A DNA stretch of 64,000 nt from Prevotellaceae bacterium (GCA_019420585.1 JAHZGX010000002.1:34272-98271), one strand, 5' to 3'; counted from the stretch's first letter, positions 9,475-18,291 are shown. The notes: generated from the letters alone by a model not told the origin. Translations and numbers: made by a program.

Positions 9475-10236
9475 TCAGATGGTCCACTTGAGCGCAACGG
9501 TGGGATTCCAGAAGCACGTGCGGTCCTTGGCCGTACGCCACACAAAGTTATTGCTGATTTCCCACTCTGTACCGATGCTCAGATTGACTTTCTCCCATCC
9601 CTTGATGGCATTGAGATTGACCCAGAACTGTGGTTCGGTGAGGAACACCATGCCATTGGACGCGCTGTTGGCTTTGGGTCCGTACCACAGGTCGGCAAAG
9701 CCCGCAAAGGTGCAGAACCTATTGGCAAAAGTCACTCCCCACACTGCCGTGAACTGTGCACCGGCCACAGGGTCAAGCCCGTTGCCCTTAAGGAACTGCT
9801 TGTACATGGCCTGCAGGGTGAAAGTCTTGCTGAAGTCACCGCTGTGCCACTGCCATGCAGGACCCACCAGAAGAGCCTGCTGGAAGGGTCCCACCACATT
9901 CAACCCGCCATTATACTCAGCATGCGCGGTGAAACTATGTGCGGTGTCCCGCACCTTGGCAAAGGTGAAGTCACGGCTCACCTCCCAGTATGCACCCAGC
10001 ACGCCGCGCGTCGTGGCGGCATCCGTCTTGGAACGGTAGTCCATGTCGATGAAGAAGTAGGTGCTTCCCAGGCGGTCTGCCTTGAACATCTCCACCGTAG
10101 TGGTTACCTTCTGGCGGTTGGCTTCGGAATTGGGGTTGGTGGCACTGCCAAGGTCGTAATGCAACTGAACATTCACCTGTGAAAAGGCTGCCAAAGCCAT
10201 CACTTGCGCCAAGGCGCACAGGAACAATCTTCTCAT
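9475..10236 (-). CDS. Tsx-like outer-membrane channel (DUF5020 family)
   Basis: This 253-residue protein has a signal peptide (cleavage after AAFSQ) followed by alternating beta strands ending in WNPTVALKWTI, a typical outer-membrane barrel end. Strand motifs VQLHYDLG, TTTVEMFKADRLGSTYFFID and LTEPQFWVNLNAI match DUF5020 proteins, which resemble the nucleoside channel Tsx. The start at 10236 (MRRLFL) was chosen because it opens a normal signal peptide; an upstream in-frame Met at 10302 would put 22 non-signal residues before it. The neighbour downstream is a purine permease, which supports a nucleoside/nucleobase channel role. The substrate remains inference. Confidence 0.7.
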   Translation of the reverse strand: MRRLFLCALAQVMALAAFSQVNVQLHYDLGSATNPNSEANRQKVTTTVEMFKADRLGSTYFFIDMDYRSKTDAATTRGVLGAYWEVSRDFTFAKVRDTAHSFTAHAEYNGGLNVVGPFQQALLVGPAWQWHSGDFSKTFTLQAMYKQFLKGNGLDPVAGAQFTAVWGVTFANRFCTFAGFADLWYGPKANSASNGMVFLTEPQFWVNLNAIKGWEKVNLSIGTEWEISNNFVWRTAKDRTCFWNPTVALKWTI

Positions 10237-10364
10237 TTTTGTTTGGAATTTGTGATAAATTGGATGAATAAGCGAATAAAAAGACATGCAGGCAAATGCC
10301 AAAGCCCATCCCGGCCACTGGCACAGGACATGTCACGGGCATCCGGAACAGGCAGAGCCACACC

Positions 10365-10874
10365 TCACAAGCGACTCACGATGGCTGTCAGTTCCTTGCG
10401 TTTCTTCTCCGGAACCTCTTGCCCGGCAATAAGATGTCCCACGGGAATTATCACGGCAGCCTCCTCGGCAGGTTCCAGGGACAAAAGATCATGCAGGCGC
10501 ACGGCATCGAAGTTGCACACCCAGCATGAGCCAAGCCCCTGCTCGGCAGCCGCCATACAGATGTGCTCGGCAGCAATGGCGATGTCTATGTCACCATGAC
10601 GCTTGCCGTCTCGGCGCACCCACTCCTCATCGTGACACACCACACATATTATATACAAAGGAGCCTGGGCTATCCACTCACGCTTATAACACGACTGCAC
10701 CTGCTCCCTTACCCAATCCGACTCCACTACGATGAATCTCCAAGGCTGAAGGTTAACTGCAGAGGGTGCCAGACGGGCGCACTCCAAAATATAATCAAGT
10801 TGGCTCTCACTCACCGGAGCCGCGCTATAAGCACGCACGGAAAACCGTTGCCTGCACAAATCAAAAAAACTCAT
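10365..10874 (-). CDS. Nitroreductase family flavoprotein
   Basis: The 169-residue product is an FMN-dependent nitroreductase-like enzyme: it starts with DLCRQRFSVRAYS (the family RRSxRxY opening), carries SAVNLQPWRFIVVES near residue 37-52, and ends with GSCWVCNFD and VIIPVGHLIAG segments that contact FMN in the family. Its natural substrate is unknown; family members reduce nitro groups, quinones or enones with NAD(P)H. The short length (family usually 170-220) is still acceptable. The start at 10874 is preferred because a TAnnTTTG element lies at 10896-10903, inside the longer reading frame. Confidence 0.85.
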   Translation of the reverse strand: MSFFDLCRQRFSVRAYSAAPVSESQLDYILECARLAPSAVNLQPWRFIVVESDWVREQVQSCYKREWIAQAPLYIICVVCHDEEWVRRDGKRHGDIDIAIAAEHICMAAAEQGLGSCWVCNFDAVRLHDLLSLEPAEEAAVIIPVGHLIAGQEVPEKKRKELTAIVSRL

Positions 10875-10895
10875 ACTCACTTTACGTTCTTTTGA

Positions 10896-10903
10896 CAAAG
10901 GTA
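10896..10903 (-). promoter_or_regulatory. Promoter -7 element of the nitroreductase gene
   Basis: Read leftward the sequence is TACCTTTG, ending 22 bases before the ATG at 10874. It excludes the upstream in-frame Met at 10907 as the start. Confidence 0.5.
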
Positions 10904-11020
10904 ACATATTTTAATGTAAGACATGACTCATGTGGGCATTATCTGCCCACCAAAAACGCAAAAAGGGACGAAACAGAGCGAAAGGACAACAGAATGAGCA
11001 CAAGGCAAAGATTATAAGTG

Positions 11021-11028
11021 TAACTTTG
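11021..11028 (+). promoter_or_regulatory. Promoter -7 element of the SpoU methyltransferase gene
   Basis: TAACTTTG lies 57 bases before the ATG at 11086. It falls inside a longer open frame starting at 10930 and so supports the later start. Confidence 0.5.
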
Positions 11029-11085
11029 CAGGCAAGGAACAATCCGCCACAAGTGGAGAATTTACGACATAAAGAATTGAAGGGA

Positions 11086-11889
11086 ATGCAGATTACAGAA
11101 GTGACCGATGCGCGCGACCCCAGGCTGTCAGTCTTCAGCACACTCACCGAAGCGCAACTGCGCAACCGCCTGGAACCAGAGAAGGGCATCTTCATAGCCG
11201 AAAGCCCCAAGGTGATAAGGGTGGCACTGCAGGCCGGCTATGAACCTGTGGCACTGCTGTGCGAGAGGAAACACATTACGGGCGATGCAGCAGACATAGT
11301 GGCAAAGATGGGAAGCCGACCCATATACACGGGGAGCCGTGACGTGCTGAGTGCACTCACGGGATACACACTCACACGCGGCGTACTGTGTGCCATGCGC
11401 CGTCCGACAGAGAGAAAGGTGGAAGAAGTATGCAATGATGCAAAACGCATCGTACTCATACACGGAGTGGTGGACTCCACCAACATCGGAGCCATATTCC
11501 GCTCAGCGGCCGCACTGGGCATTGACAGCGTGCTGCTGACACGCGACTCATGCGACCCACTGAACAGGCGGGCTGTACGCGTGTCCATGGGCAGCGTGTT
11601 CCTGCTTCCTTGGACATGGGTCGACAACCCTTACCAGACGCTCCGCGGACTGGGATTCAAGACCGCAGCCATGGCACTGACCGAACGCAGCATCCCCCTC
11701 GATGCGCCATGCCTAGCCGCCGAAGAGCGACTGGCCATTGTAATGGGAACCGAGGGGGACGGACTGCCAGCACAGGCCATTGAAGGAGCCGACTATGTGG
11801 TACGCATCCCCATGCAGCATGGGGTGGACTCGCTCAACGTGGCTGCAGCCTCGGCCGTAGCCTTCTGGCAATTGCGCAAACCTATTTGA
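11086..11889 (+). CDS. SpoU/TrmH-family RNA 2'-O-methyltransferase
   Basis: The 267-residue protein has an N-terminal substrate-binding domain (residues about 1-100, with IFIAESPKVIRVALQAGY) and the SPOUT knot domain with all three motifs: motif 1 STNIGAIFRSAAALGIDS, motif 2 IVMGTEGDGLP and motif 3 VRIPMQHGVDSLNVAAASA. It transfers a methyl group from S-adenosylmethionine to the 2'-OH of a ribose in rRNA or tRNA; the exact site cannot be read from sequence. The start at 11086 follows a promoter-like element; the frame extends upstream but codes unlike the family. Its last eight bases overlap the end of the converging esterase gene. Confidence 0.9.
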   Translation: MQITEVTDARDPRLSVFSTLTEAQLRNRLEPEKGIFIAESPKVIRVALQAGYEPVALLCERKHITGDAADIVAKMGSRPIYTGSRDVLSALTGYTLTRGVLCAMRRPTERKVEEVCNDAKRIVLIHGVVDSTNIGAIFRSAAALGIDSVLLTRDSCDPLNRRAVRVSMGSVFLLPWTWVDNPYQTLRGLGFKTAAMALTERSIPLDAPCLAAEERLAIVMGTEGDGLPAQAIEGADYVVRIPMQHGVDSLNVAAASAVAFWQLRKPI

Positions 11890-12751
11890 CAGGGGGAAGG
11901 GGTGAGAAGCAGCGAGACACGAAGGGAAGTGCCAAGCGCAGGGAATAATGCCAGTACTCCCAGTTATGCACGCCGTTTCGCACGCGGAACTCATGGTGTA
12001 CAGCCTTGTTGCGCATCAACTTGTGCATGTCGGTGTTGACATCGCAAAGGAAATCATCGTCACCGCAGTCAAAGAACCACTTCACGGTGCGCAGTTTCTG
12101 CAAGGTGGACTCATCAGCTTTCTCTATGAAGTCGAGAGCCGAGAAGTCATGCACAGCCTGACGTACCTTATACAGGCAGTCCTGCTTCTCCTTAGGTTCC
12201 TCCCTGAAGTCGTCACAGGAGAGCCATGCACTCATGGCAAAACAGGCACAGAACAGGTCAGGATGACGCTGGCAATAGACCGTACTGCCACCTCCGCCCA
12301 TCGACAGTCCCATGACCGCACGGTGTCCCTTGTCAGAGACGATGCGGTATTTCGCCTCCACCTGAGGCATGAATTCCTGGAAAAAGAAATCCTCATAGTT
12401 CCATCCGGGCATGTTGAAATACCCACACTGGGTGTTGCGGATATCGGAACCACCCGCATTGGGCATGATTATCACCATCTCACTGGCCTCGCCCGAGGCT
12501 ATCAGTTCATCAGCCACAAGATTCATGTTTCCTTTGACCATCCAGGCACGATAATCATCGCTCAGCCCATGCAGCAAGTACACAACGGGATACATGCGGC
12601 CTCCCTTATCGAATCCATCAGGCAGATATACATTGTACTTCACCGTGGCTCCCAGCACTTTGCTCTGCACAGAATCAGCCTGCACACGGCCGGCCTGCGC
12701 CACGCCCCACTGCACCAGCAAGAGCGCAAGCATTATCAGTTTCCTTTTCAT
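11882..12751 (-). CDS. Secreted esterase D-type alpha/beta-hydrolase
   Basis: A 289-residue protein with a signal peptide (MKRKLIMLALLL... ending near AQAG) and an esterase-D/Fes-type fold: YPVVYLLHGLSDDYRAW near residue 55-72, MVIIMPNAGG near residue 92, nucleophile motif GLSMGGGGS near residue 150, the acid in DCGDDDFLCD near residue 230 and the His in GVHNWEYWH near residue 262. Such enzymes in gut Bacteroidota are feruloyl or acetyl esterases acting on plant glycans. It lies 96 bases downstream of the transglutaminase-like lipoprotein and may be the end of the lepB operon. The substrate is not determined. Confidence 0.8.
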   Translation of the reverse strand: MKRKLIMLALLLVQWGVAQAGRVQADSVQSKVLGATVKYNVYLPDGFDKGGRMYPVVYLLHGLSDDYRAWMVKGNMNLVADELIASGEASEMVIIMPNAGGSDIRNTQCGYFNMPGWNYEDFFFQEFMPQVEAKYRIVSDKGHRAVMGLSMGGGGSTVYCQRHPDLFCACFAMSAWLSCDDFREEPKEKQDCLYKVRQAVHDFSALDFIEKADESTLQKLRTVKWFFDCGDDDFLCDVNTDMHKLMRNKAVHHEFRVRNGVHNWEYWHYSLRLALPFVSRCFSPLPPVK

Positions 12752-12847
12752 AATCTTATATGTTTATTTAGAAATATGGTTTGCCTTGTTGTTCCAGCAG
12801 GATGGCCGGGTTGCCACAGGCGGGAAAACCGCCGCCACTGGTAGTGT

Positions 12848-14812
12848 TCACCACCACACCTGCCTTCCGGCCTCACAGGTAAAAGGGCGCATGTCGCTTC
12901 CACGCGTCTTGTCACGCAGCAGGAACAGCGCGCCGCGGGGAATGTCGGTGAAATGGAGCCATGGATGCAAAGCCTGTTGGGTGCACAGGAGTTTCCAGCA
13001 GTTATTCTTCCAGGCATAGAGTTGGTAGGTGTCACCCGGCTCAATGGTGTTGCCGTCGCCCCTGAACACATAATATATATACCCCAGGCTCACAGGTTGT
13101 CCGAAGTCCATGCCCACCCACGAGGAATGCCCCTCAGGCGCGTCAAAGAAAGTGAGCGCATCCCCGTCAAACGCAGCCTCACGCTTGCCACCTCGACCCA
13201 TGAAGGATCCCAAGGTGCCTATAATCTTGCCAATCTTCCTCACACCCGAGTGTCGGTCAAAAAACTGCATCTCAGCCATGTTGCAGTATGTAAATGGCTT
13301 GTCCTGCTTATACCTCCAGTAGCGGTATGCTCCCACGCTGTCGGGCACGGGCATCTCATATCCGTAAGCATGCCCATCGGTAATCTTGCCCACAGTGATA
13401 TAGGTGCTGAAGTCTTGGTCATTGGACGCATGGAACTCCCCTCCCACCATCCTGTGCATGACGGCATGCACATAGTTGAGCACAGGATAGCGCCGGCGAA
13501 CCGTCAGCGTATCCCCAGCCCTCTTGCTCATGCCCAGTGGCCTCACCGTGCCGTCATACTCCAGCACGAAGGGCAAGCCCAAAAAATCCTTGGTTCCATC
13601 GGGATGATAGCGCAGGGGAATGTAAACCACATTGCGCCCCATGTCCCTGAAGGTAACCTTGCCCTGCTGCACCTCGGCACAGGCCACAGGTGCCCATCCC
13701 TTCTCCTCAAACACCGCCAGGTAAGCATAACTGCCATGGCGGGCATTAACCGGAAGGGTCACGTCATAACACTTGGCGTAATGAGCCGACACGTCACGCA
13801 TGAAGACATTGCGGAAAAAACGAGGAACAAACTTCTCCCTGCGGTTCAATTTCTGCAACTCATGATTCTGAGCATAGGTGCTGCGGTAAACCTTGGGCAT
13901 CTTCTCATCCGGTTTGTGTTCCTCACCCGGCTGGGTGCACACACCGGTAAAGGGCACCTCGCGCCCCTCGTTGGTGAGCACCACGTTCCAGGAATGGCCG
14001 TTGCTGCGATAGCCCCAGTGAGGCGTGAAGTCCATGGCCACCGGAATGCCTTGGCTGCGCAACAGGATGGTGGTCAGGATTACATAGAAATCACAGTTGC
14101 CAAAAGGCAACTGCAAGGCATCCTCAATGCGGATGTTGTAAAACTCGAGGTTGGCGGCATGGTTGGGTTGCATGAGTGCGCTGAGATTGGCATTGAGCAC
14201 CTTGGCCGCCTGAAAGGCCGAATGCTCATACTGGCCACACCAGTCGAGTTCCTCAAGCCCCTGGCACTGGAAACCCTGCAGACGCGTGCGCCAGTCATCA
14301 AGCAACTGAAGTTCCGTGACCTTGTAAGGCAGCAGATATTCGCAAAATTCCTCAAAGGAAAGGTGGCGTGCCCACTTGCCCTGCCGCCAGGAACGGAATG
14401 CTGCGTCAATGTCATGTATCAGGAAGTCTGCCGTCACCACCCTGCTGTCAAATACCTTGCCCACCTGATGTATGCCGCAACGACCGGCACAAGCATTGAT
14501 GGAGTCGCGTATCTGCTCTGACCATGCGCCACACATACGCCTGCAAATCTCGGCCACTTGGTGCGAGTAAGACATCACAGAGTCTGTATCGGCATAGGAA
14601 TAATGGCCGGGCATGTTGGTTATCAGATAATGTGCGGCACGCAACTTGAGAGAGTCATCGGCATAGTGCGCCAGCACCTGCTCCAATTGTACACGGTTGT
14701 CACCCGCAAACTGGAGGGCATCCTCAAGCCCATGGTCGGAATCGTCCCGCGCACAGGCACAGGCCAAGAGCGGCAACAGGAGGACCAACAGTCCTCTGGC
14801 ACATCGGTTCAT
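12848..14812 (-). CDS. Transglutaminase-like lipoprotein with discoidin-like C-terminus
   Basis: The start at 14812 (MNRCARGLL) gives a lipoprotein signal with lipobox LLACAC and a mature protein of about 635 residues. A transglutaminase/papain-like core is visible at residues about 250-310: FGNCDFYVILTTILLRSQG holds the putative catalytic Cys and GHSWNVVL the His; the third triad residue is not certain. The C-terminal 150 residues (AFDGDALTFFD, SSWVGMDFGQPVSLGYIYY, DTYQLYAWKNNCWKLL) look like an F5/8 type C carbohydrate-binding fold. It lies 31 bases after the O-antigen-ligase-like gene and is probably co-transcribed with it and lepB. The role is unknown; a surface peptide- or isopeptide-processing protein is possible. 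Confidence 0.75.
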   Translation of the reverse strand: MNRCARGLLVLLLPLLACACARDDSDHGLEDALQFAGDNRVQLEQVLAHYADDSLKLRAAHYLITNMPGHYSYADTDSVMSYSHQVAEICRRMCGAWSEQIRDSINACAGRCGIHQVGKVFDSRVVTADFLIHDIDAAFRSWRQGKWARHLSFEEFCEYLLPYKVTELQLLDDWRTRLQGFQCQGLEELDWCGQYEHSAFQAAKVLNANLSALMQPNHAANLEFYNIRIEDALQLPFGNCDFYVILTTILLRSQGIPVAMDFTPHWGYRSNGHSWNVVLTNEGREVPFTGVCTQPGEEHKPDEKMPKVYRSTYAQNHELQKLNRREKFVPRFFRNVFMRDVSAHYAKCYDVTLPVNARHGSYAYLAVFEEKGWAPVACAEVQQGKVTFRDMGRNVVYIPLRYHPDGTKDFLGLPFVLEYDGTVRPLGMSKRAGDTLTVRRRYPVLNYVHAVMHRMVGGEFHASNDQDFSTYITVGKITDGHAYGYEMPVPDSVGAYRYWRYKQDKPFTYCNMAEMQFFDRHSGVRKIGKIIGTLGSFMGRGGKREAAFDGDALTFFDAPEGHSSWVGMDFGQPVSLGYIYYVFRGDGNTIEPGDTYQLYAWKNNCWKLLCTQQALHPWLHFTDIPRGALFLLRDKTRGSDMRPFTCEAGRQVWW

Positions 14813-14843
14813 ACTTATTGTTATAACATCCATAACCGCATTT

Positions 14844-16610
14844 TTATTGCCCACACAAGCATTTCCTTGCTTCATCCTTTATCTTCCGCGCTAGGGAAGA
14901 ATTGGGCTGTGGCGGCATGCCAAGCAGCACACGCGCCACCCGCACTGCATGTCCGTGCTGTCCCACTCTGCGGTAAAACCGCATGAGACAATAGAGTGGA
15001 TACAGGCGTGAAGGGCTCTGCACATGAGCCAGACGATAGGCACGCCTGGCCTGGGCATAAGCCTGAAGGTGCATATAATTATGGCCACGCAACACATGAA
15101 ACATGGCATCGTTGCTTACCAGCGTGCCCTGCCACAGAATATGGTTGCTCTCATTGTAGCGTCCACAGGAAGCCAGCATCTGCCCATAGCGGAACAGGAA
15201 GCCGGCATCATGGCGCATGAGGGGATGCAGGCGGGCATATTCATCAAGCAGTCGGGTATTGTTCCTACCCACAATCAGACGGCTTTCCTGAACGGCACGC
15301 ACATGCCGGCGCACTGGAGAAAGCAGCAGACAGGCCGATGAAACTGCTAAAATGCTCCCTACCAAAGCCATTGCCGCATGGCCGATGAAACCGTTCCTAG
15401 AGCAAGCGGAAGCATCCGATTCATCGGGAGTGGCGGCAAAGGAAGCCATCAAGATGAAGAACAACTGAAAGGGCAACTGCTGGAAAGGATAAGAGAAGAG
15501 AGAAAAAAACAGGAGTCCCAGCAGTGAGAGAGCCAGGGGCTGGCTGCGTTTTCGCAGCCGGAAAAATACGATGAAAACGGACATCAAGGCAAGCACAACA
15601 CCCCAAATGCCCTGTTCCACCGCCACACGCACCACATCGGCAAGAGCATAGTCGAGGGTATCAGCATGAACCGACAGCATGCCGGGCAGGTAGCCATGCA
15701 AAGCCGCGGTGGCTCGGGAATAGGCCAAAAAGAAAGAGTCCATGCCACTGCCAAACAGAGGATGGGATGCTACGGAACGCGATGAAACCAGCCAGAAAAG
15801 CACACGCCCATCGGCTGATCCGCGCTTTGACAGGTAAAGAAGCACACCCACAAACAGCAAGGCCACCACTACGGACAGGCGCAGCCTGGCCGACAGATGC
15901 GGCCACACGGACAGCAGCAGGCAACAAAGGCCAGACACCAGGGCTGCACGGCTCCATCCCAAAGGAAGAAGCAGAAAACAGAGCAGTACCGTGAAGAGAG
16001 GAAAGGCCACAGAAGCACGCCACGGAGAGAAAGTACGCGATGAAACGGGGAAAAAGAAGCGGCAGAGCCCCAGGCAGGCTCCCACAAGGAACACTGCGGA
16101 ACAAGGACCCGGATTGAGAAAACTGCCAGTTATGGGATAGGCAGAATGGCGGCTTGTACCGATGAACAGTTGATACACGCACAGCAGACACTCCAGGCAG
16201 ACGAAAAGCAGCACCACGCCCTCGACCACACGGGAGGAGGTGTACACAGAAGAGAACAGCAGACGCAAAGCAGCATACAGGACAGCGAGAGAAAGCACCC
16301 TAGCCACAGCGGGGAAGCAGGGCACAGAGGGCGTGAACCAAGCACGCAGAATCATGTACACCAGCCACAGCCCCAACAGTAGGTCAACTGCTGTGAAGTG
16401 GAAAGAGCATCGGCGAAGCAGCAAAAGCAGGAGCGAGACCAAGAAGATGAAAATGCCAGTCTCAAGCAACAGGACATCGGCCGTGCTGAACCCCATCTGC
16501 ACGGGCTGAAGCATGAGCACAATCACCGCCAACAAGCCTGCAATCGGGAAAAAGACCGGACGACACACAACCTGCGATACACGATGGAACATGCTCAGGA
16601 ATCTTCTCAT
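14844..16610 (-). CDS. O-antigen ligase/polymerase-like membrane protein with C-terminal TPR
   Basis: This 588-residue protein has about ten to twelve hydrophobic helices in residues 15-440, including the Wzy_C-type periplasmic loop (VASHPLFGSGMDSFFLAYSRA around residue 280-300). Residues about 465-588 are soluble and helical with TPR-like units (GQMLASCGRYNESNHILWQG, AYAQARRAYRLAHVQSPS). It is likely an inner-membrane O-antigen ligase or polymerase that transfers lipid-linked glycans in the periplasm. Its start codon overlaps the stop codon of lepB by four bases (ATGA), so translation is probably coupled. Ligase and polymerase cannot be told apart by eye. Confidence 0.75.
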   Translation of the reverse strand: MRRFLSMFHRVSQVVCRPVFFPIAGLLAVIVLMLQPVQMGFSTADVLLLETGIFIFLVSLLLLLLRRCSFHFTAVDLLLGLWLVYMILRAWFTPSVPCFPAVARVLSLAVLYAALRLLFSSVYTSSRVVEGVVLLFVCLECLLCVYQLFIGTSRHSAYPITGSFLNPGPCSAVFLVGACLGLCRFFFPVSSRTFSPWRASVAFPLFTVLLCFLLLPLGWSRAALVSGLCCLLLSVWPHLSARLRLSVVVALLFVGVLLYLSKRGSADGRVLFWLVSSRSVASHPLFGSGMDSFFLAYSRATAALHGYLPGMLSVHADTLDYALADVVRVAVEQGIWGVVLALMSVFIVFFRLRKRSQPLALSLLGLLFFSLFSYPFQQLPFQLFFILMASFAATPDESDASACSRNGFIGHAAMALVGSILAVSSACLLLSPVRRHVRAVQESRLIVGRNNTRLLDEYARLHPLMRHDAGFLFRYGQMLASCGRYNESNHILWQGTLVSNDAMFHVLRGHNYMHLQAYAQARRAYRLAHVQSPSRLYPLYCLMRFYRRVGQHGHAVRVARVLLGMPPQPNSSLARKIKDEARKCLCGQ

Positions 16611-17506
16611 GGCAACCTCCTCATAAATCTGTGGCGGCGCAGGCGACCCGTATGACGGTCACGCCCATACAGGACACATCCGGCCACGCCTATTATATAC
16701 TCCGTGGGCACGAGCCCCCAGTAACGCGAATCATTGGAGTCACACACATTGTCCCCGCCCATGAAACAGTAGTCATGACGGAACTCACAGGAGCGGACAA
16801 CCTGCCCCGAGGGGGAAAGCACCTGGCCACGCTCCCAGTCAATGCGTATCTCATGTCCCAGTTCCCACTCTATCTGAGGACGCAGGTAGGTGGCAGTGAG
16901 CGGATCAAGAGGCAATACATCTCCGCAGCGGGGCACATAGACAGGTCCGAAGTTCTTCACCGTCCAGGGCACATGAGAGTCAAAGGGATACACGAAGAAC
17001 ACCTCGCGGGTGAGAAGGCTGTCAGCCACAGAACGCAGGCGATGCTGCTCCTGTTCCAGCCCCAAAGCGTGCGGCCAGCGGCTGTTGACATAAGATCCGT
17101 CAACGACAGAAAGACTGTCACCGGGAAGAGCCAGGCAGCGCTTGGCATAGACATGGTTGATGAGGAAGTTGACACGCCCGTCATGCAGGGGAGCATTGAA
17201 CACCACGATGTCGCCCCTGCACAACTGCCTCAATCCCTTGAGCCGATAAGAGTCAAGGCGCATGGGCACGGAACGCAGGTGCAGGTCACGGTACAGCCGG
17301 GCTCCCAAGACGGACTTGTTCACAAGAATATGGTCTCCGGGCTGCAAGGTGGGCAGCATGGAATTGGTGGGAATCACGAACACATCAAAGAGGAACACAC
17401 GCATGAGAAGCCACAAACCATACAGCAATAGTACGGAAAACACTGCAGCCAACAGCCGGCAAAGCATCTTTGTCAAGGATTTCTTGTGGTTCATCGTCTT
17501 GTTCAT
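16607..17506 (-). CDS. lepB: Signal peptidase I
   Basis: The 299-residue enzyme has one N-terminal membrane helix (residues about 13-38) and the S26 catalytic domain. VIPTNSMLPTLQPGD near residue 44 holds the nucleophile Ser, YAKRCLALPGDSL near residue 123 the general-base Lys, and MGGDNVCDSNDSRYWG near residue 252 is box E. It cleaves Sec signal peptides outside the inner membrane. The length and long central insertion are usual for Bacteroidales LepB. A full promoter lies at 17590-17621. It heads an operon with an O-antigen-ligase-like gene, an unusual pairing that may indicate a second, specialised signal peptidase rather than the housekeeping copy. Confidence 0.9.
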   Translation of the reverse strand: MNKTMNHKKSLTKMLCRLLAAVFSVLLLYGLWLLMRVFLFDVFVIPTNSMLPTLQPGDHILVNKSVLGARLYRDLHLRSVPMRLDSYRLKGLRQLCRGDIVVFNAPLHDGRVNFLINHVYAKRCLALPGDSLSVVDGSYVNSRWPHALGLEQEQHRLRSVADSLLTREVFFVYPFDSHVPWTVKNFGPVYVPRCGDVLPLDPLTATYLRPQIEWELGHEIRIDWERGQVLSPSGQVVRSCEFRHDYCFMGGDNVCDSNDSRYWGLVPTEYIIGVAGCVLYGRDRHTGRLRRHRFMRRLP

Positions 17507-17589
17507 GTTCCGCCAGTACAGCCTTCATGGCACTCCGGCAAAGCCTCTTTCGGCCTGCACGGAGCACTGCAACGGAGATGTGTCGCCCA

Positions 17590-17621
17590 CAAAAGTACAT
17601 TGTTTCTCCCTTCTATGCAAA
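17590..17621 (-). promoter_or_regulatory. Promoter of the lepB operon
   Basis: Read leftward: TTTG at 17621-17618, a 20-nt spacer, and TACTTTTG at 17597-17590. Both elements match the Bacteroidota sigma-ABfr consensus with the same spacing as the rfbA promoter. The ATG at 17506 is 84 bases downstream. Confidence 0.75.
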
Positions 17622-17761
17622 ATCTTTGAGCGCAAAAAAAACAGTTTCAAGATTACAGTGAGGCATTTCGCCGGGCAACACATCCAACAAATATCAAGAA
17701 AAGCAGGGGGACTTTTAGCAGTCAGAACCCCGCGGATTTTCAAAAAAAGCCTCGCCATAAA

Positions 17762-17903
17762 GTGACAGATGACGGATAATATCTGGTTTTTCTATAAACT
17801 TATATATATAGTGAAAATAAAGTGTGCTTAATTATTAAGCACGGTTTACAAGTAGTATATATAAAAGTTTGCAAAAACAGCGTTTTTGTCTGTCATCTGT
17901 CAC
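17762..17903. repeat. 12-bp inverted repeat around an AT-rich core with a 19-bp palindrome
   Basis: GTGACAGATGAC at 17762-17773 is perfectly inverted as GTCATCTGTCAC at 17892-17903. Between them lies AT-rich DNA with TATATATATA and the palindrome GTGCTTAATTATTAAGCAC at 17824-17842 (9-bp arms, one central base). No gene crosses it. It has the look of a protein-binding or replication/transposition control site, but no family is recognised. Confidence 0.7.
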
Positions 17904-17929
17904 CTCCCGCACAGGCTTTCCTCCTCCCG

Positions 17930-18005
17930 CAAGTGACTTGGTTACATTTACAAATGACTTGTTTTCAACCCTCAAGTGACTTGGTTACCACTCTTAAGTG
18001 ACTTG
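17930..18005. repeat. Four-copy array of 11-bp dyads, 21-22 bp period
   Basis: The unit CAAGTGACTTG is itself palindromic around its central base. Copies begin at 17930, 17951 (CAAATGACTTG), 17973 and 17995 (TAAGTGACTTG), spaced 21, 22 and 22 bp, so each lies on the same face of the helix. Copies 1 and 3 are followed by GTTAC. This resembles an operator array or plasmid-type iterons. Confidence 0.85.
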
Positions 18006-18204
18006 ATGAATGCCAAGAGACAACCTGCGGGGCAGCATGGCCAGCAAGCGTAACCCGGCCATGCCCTACTTCCCCAGCGTGAAGGGAGCACATTGCGGAT
18101 TCCAATCTCAGGTACAACGCTCCGAAGTGTTAATATATGCTAATAAACCAACCTTAATTCCATCTAATTCCATTTAATTCGAGATTGCCGCCCCGCCTCT
18201 GCCA

Positions 18205-18212
18205 TACCTTTG
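18205..18212 (+). promoter_or_regulatory. Promoter -7 element before the 18292 open frame
   Basis: TACCTTTG followed by CACCGTG. No exact TTTG is found 20 bases upstream. It lies 79 bases before the ATG at 18292 and is the only sign that this open frame could be expressed. Confidence 0.4.
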
Positions 18213-18291
18213 CACCGTGTCCAAAAGCCCATTGGCACGTTGTCGCCACGGCCTGTCCGGGAGGCCAAGGGGGTGAGAGAAAAGGGCAGAC

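Noticed and set aside
17930..18005. CRISPR array
   Set aside because: Units are 11 bp with about 11-bp gaps, far shorter than CRISPR repeats and spacers, and no cas gene is present.
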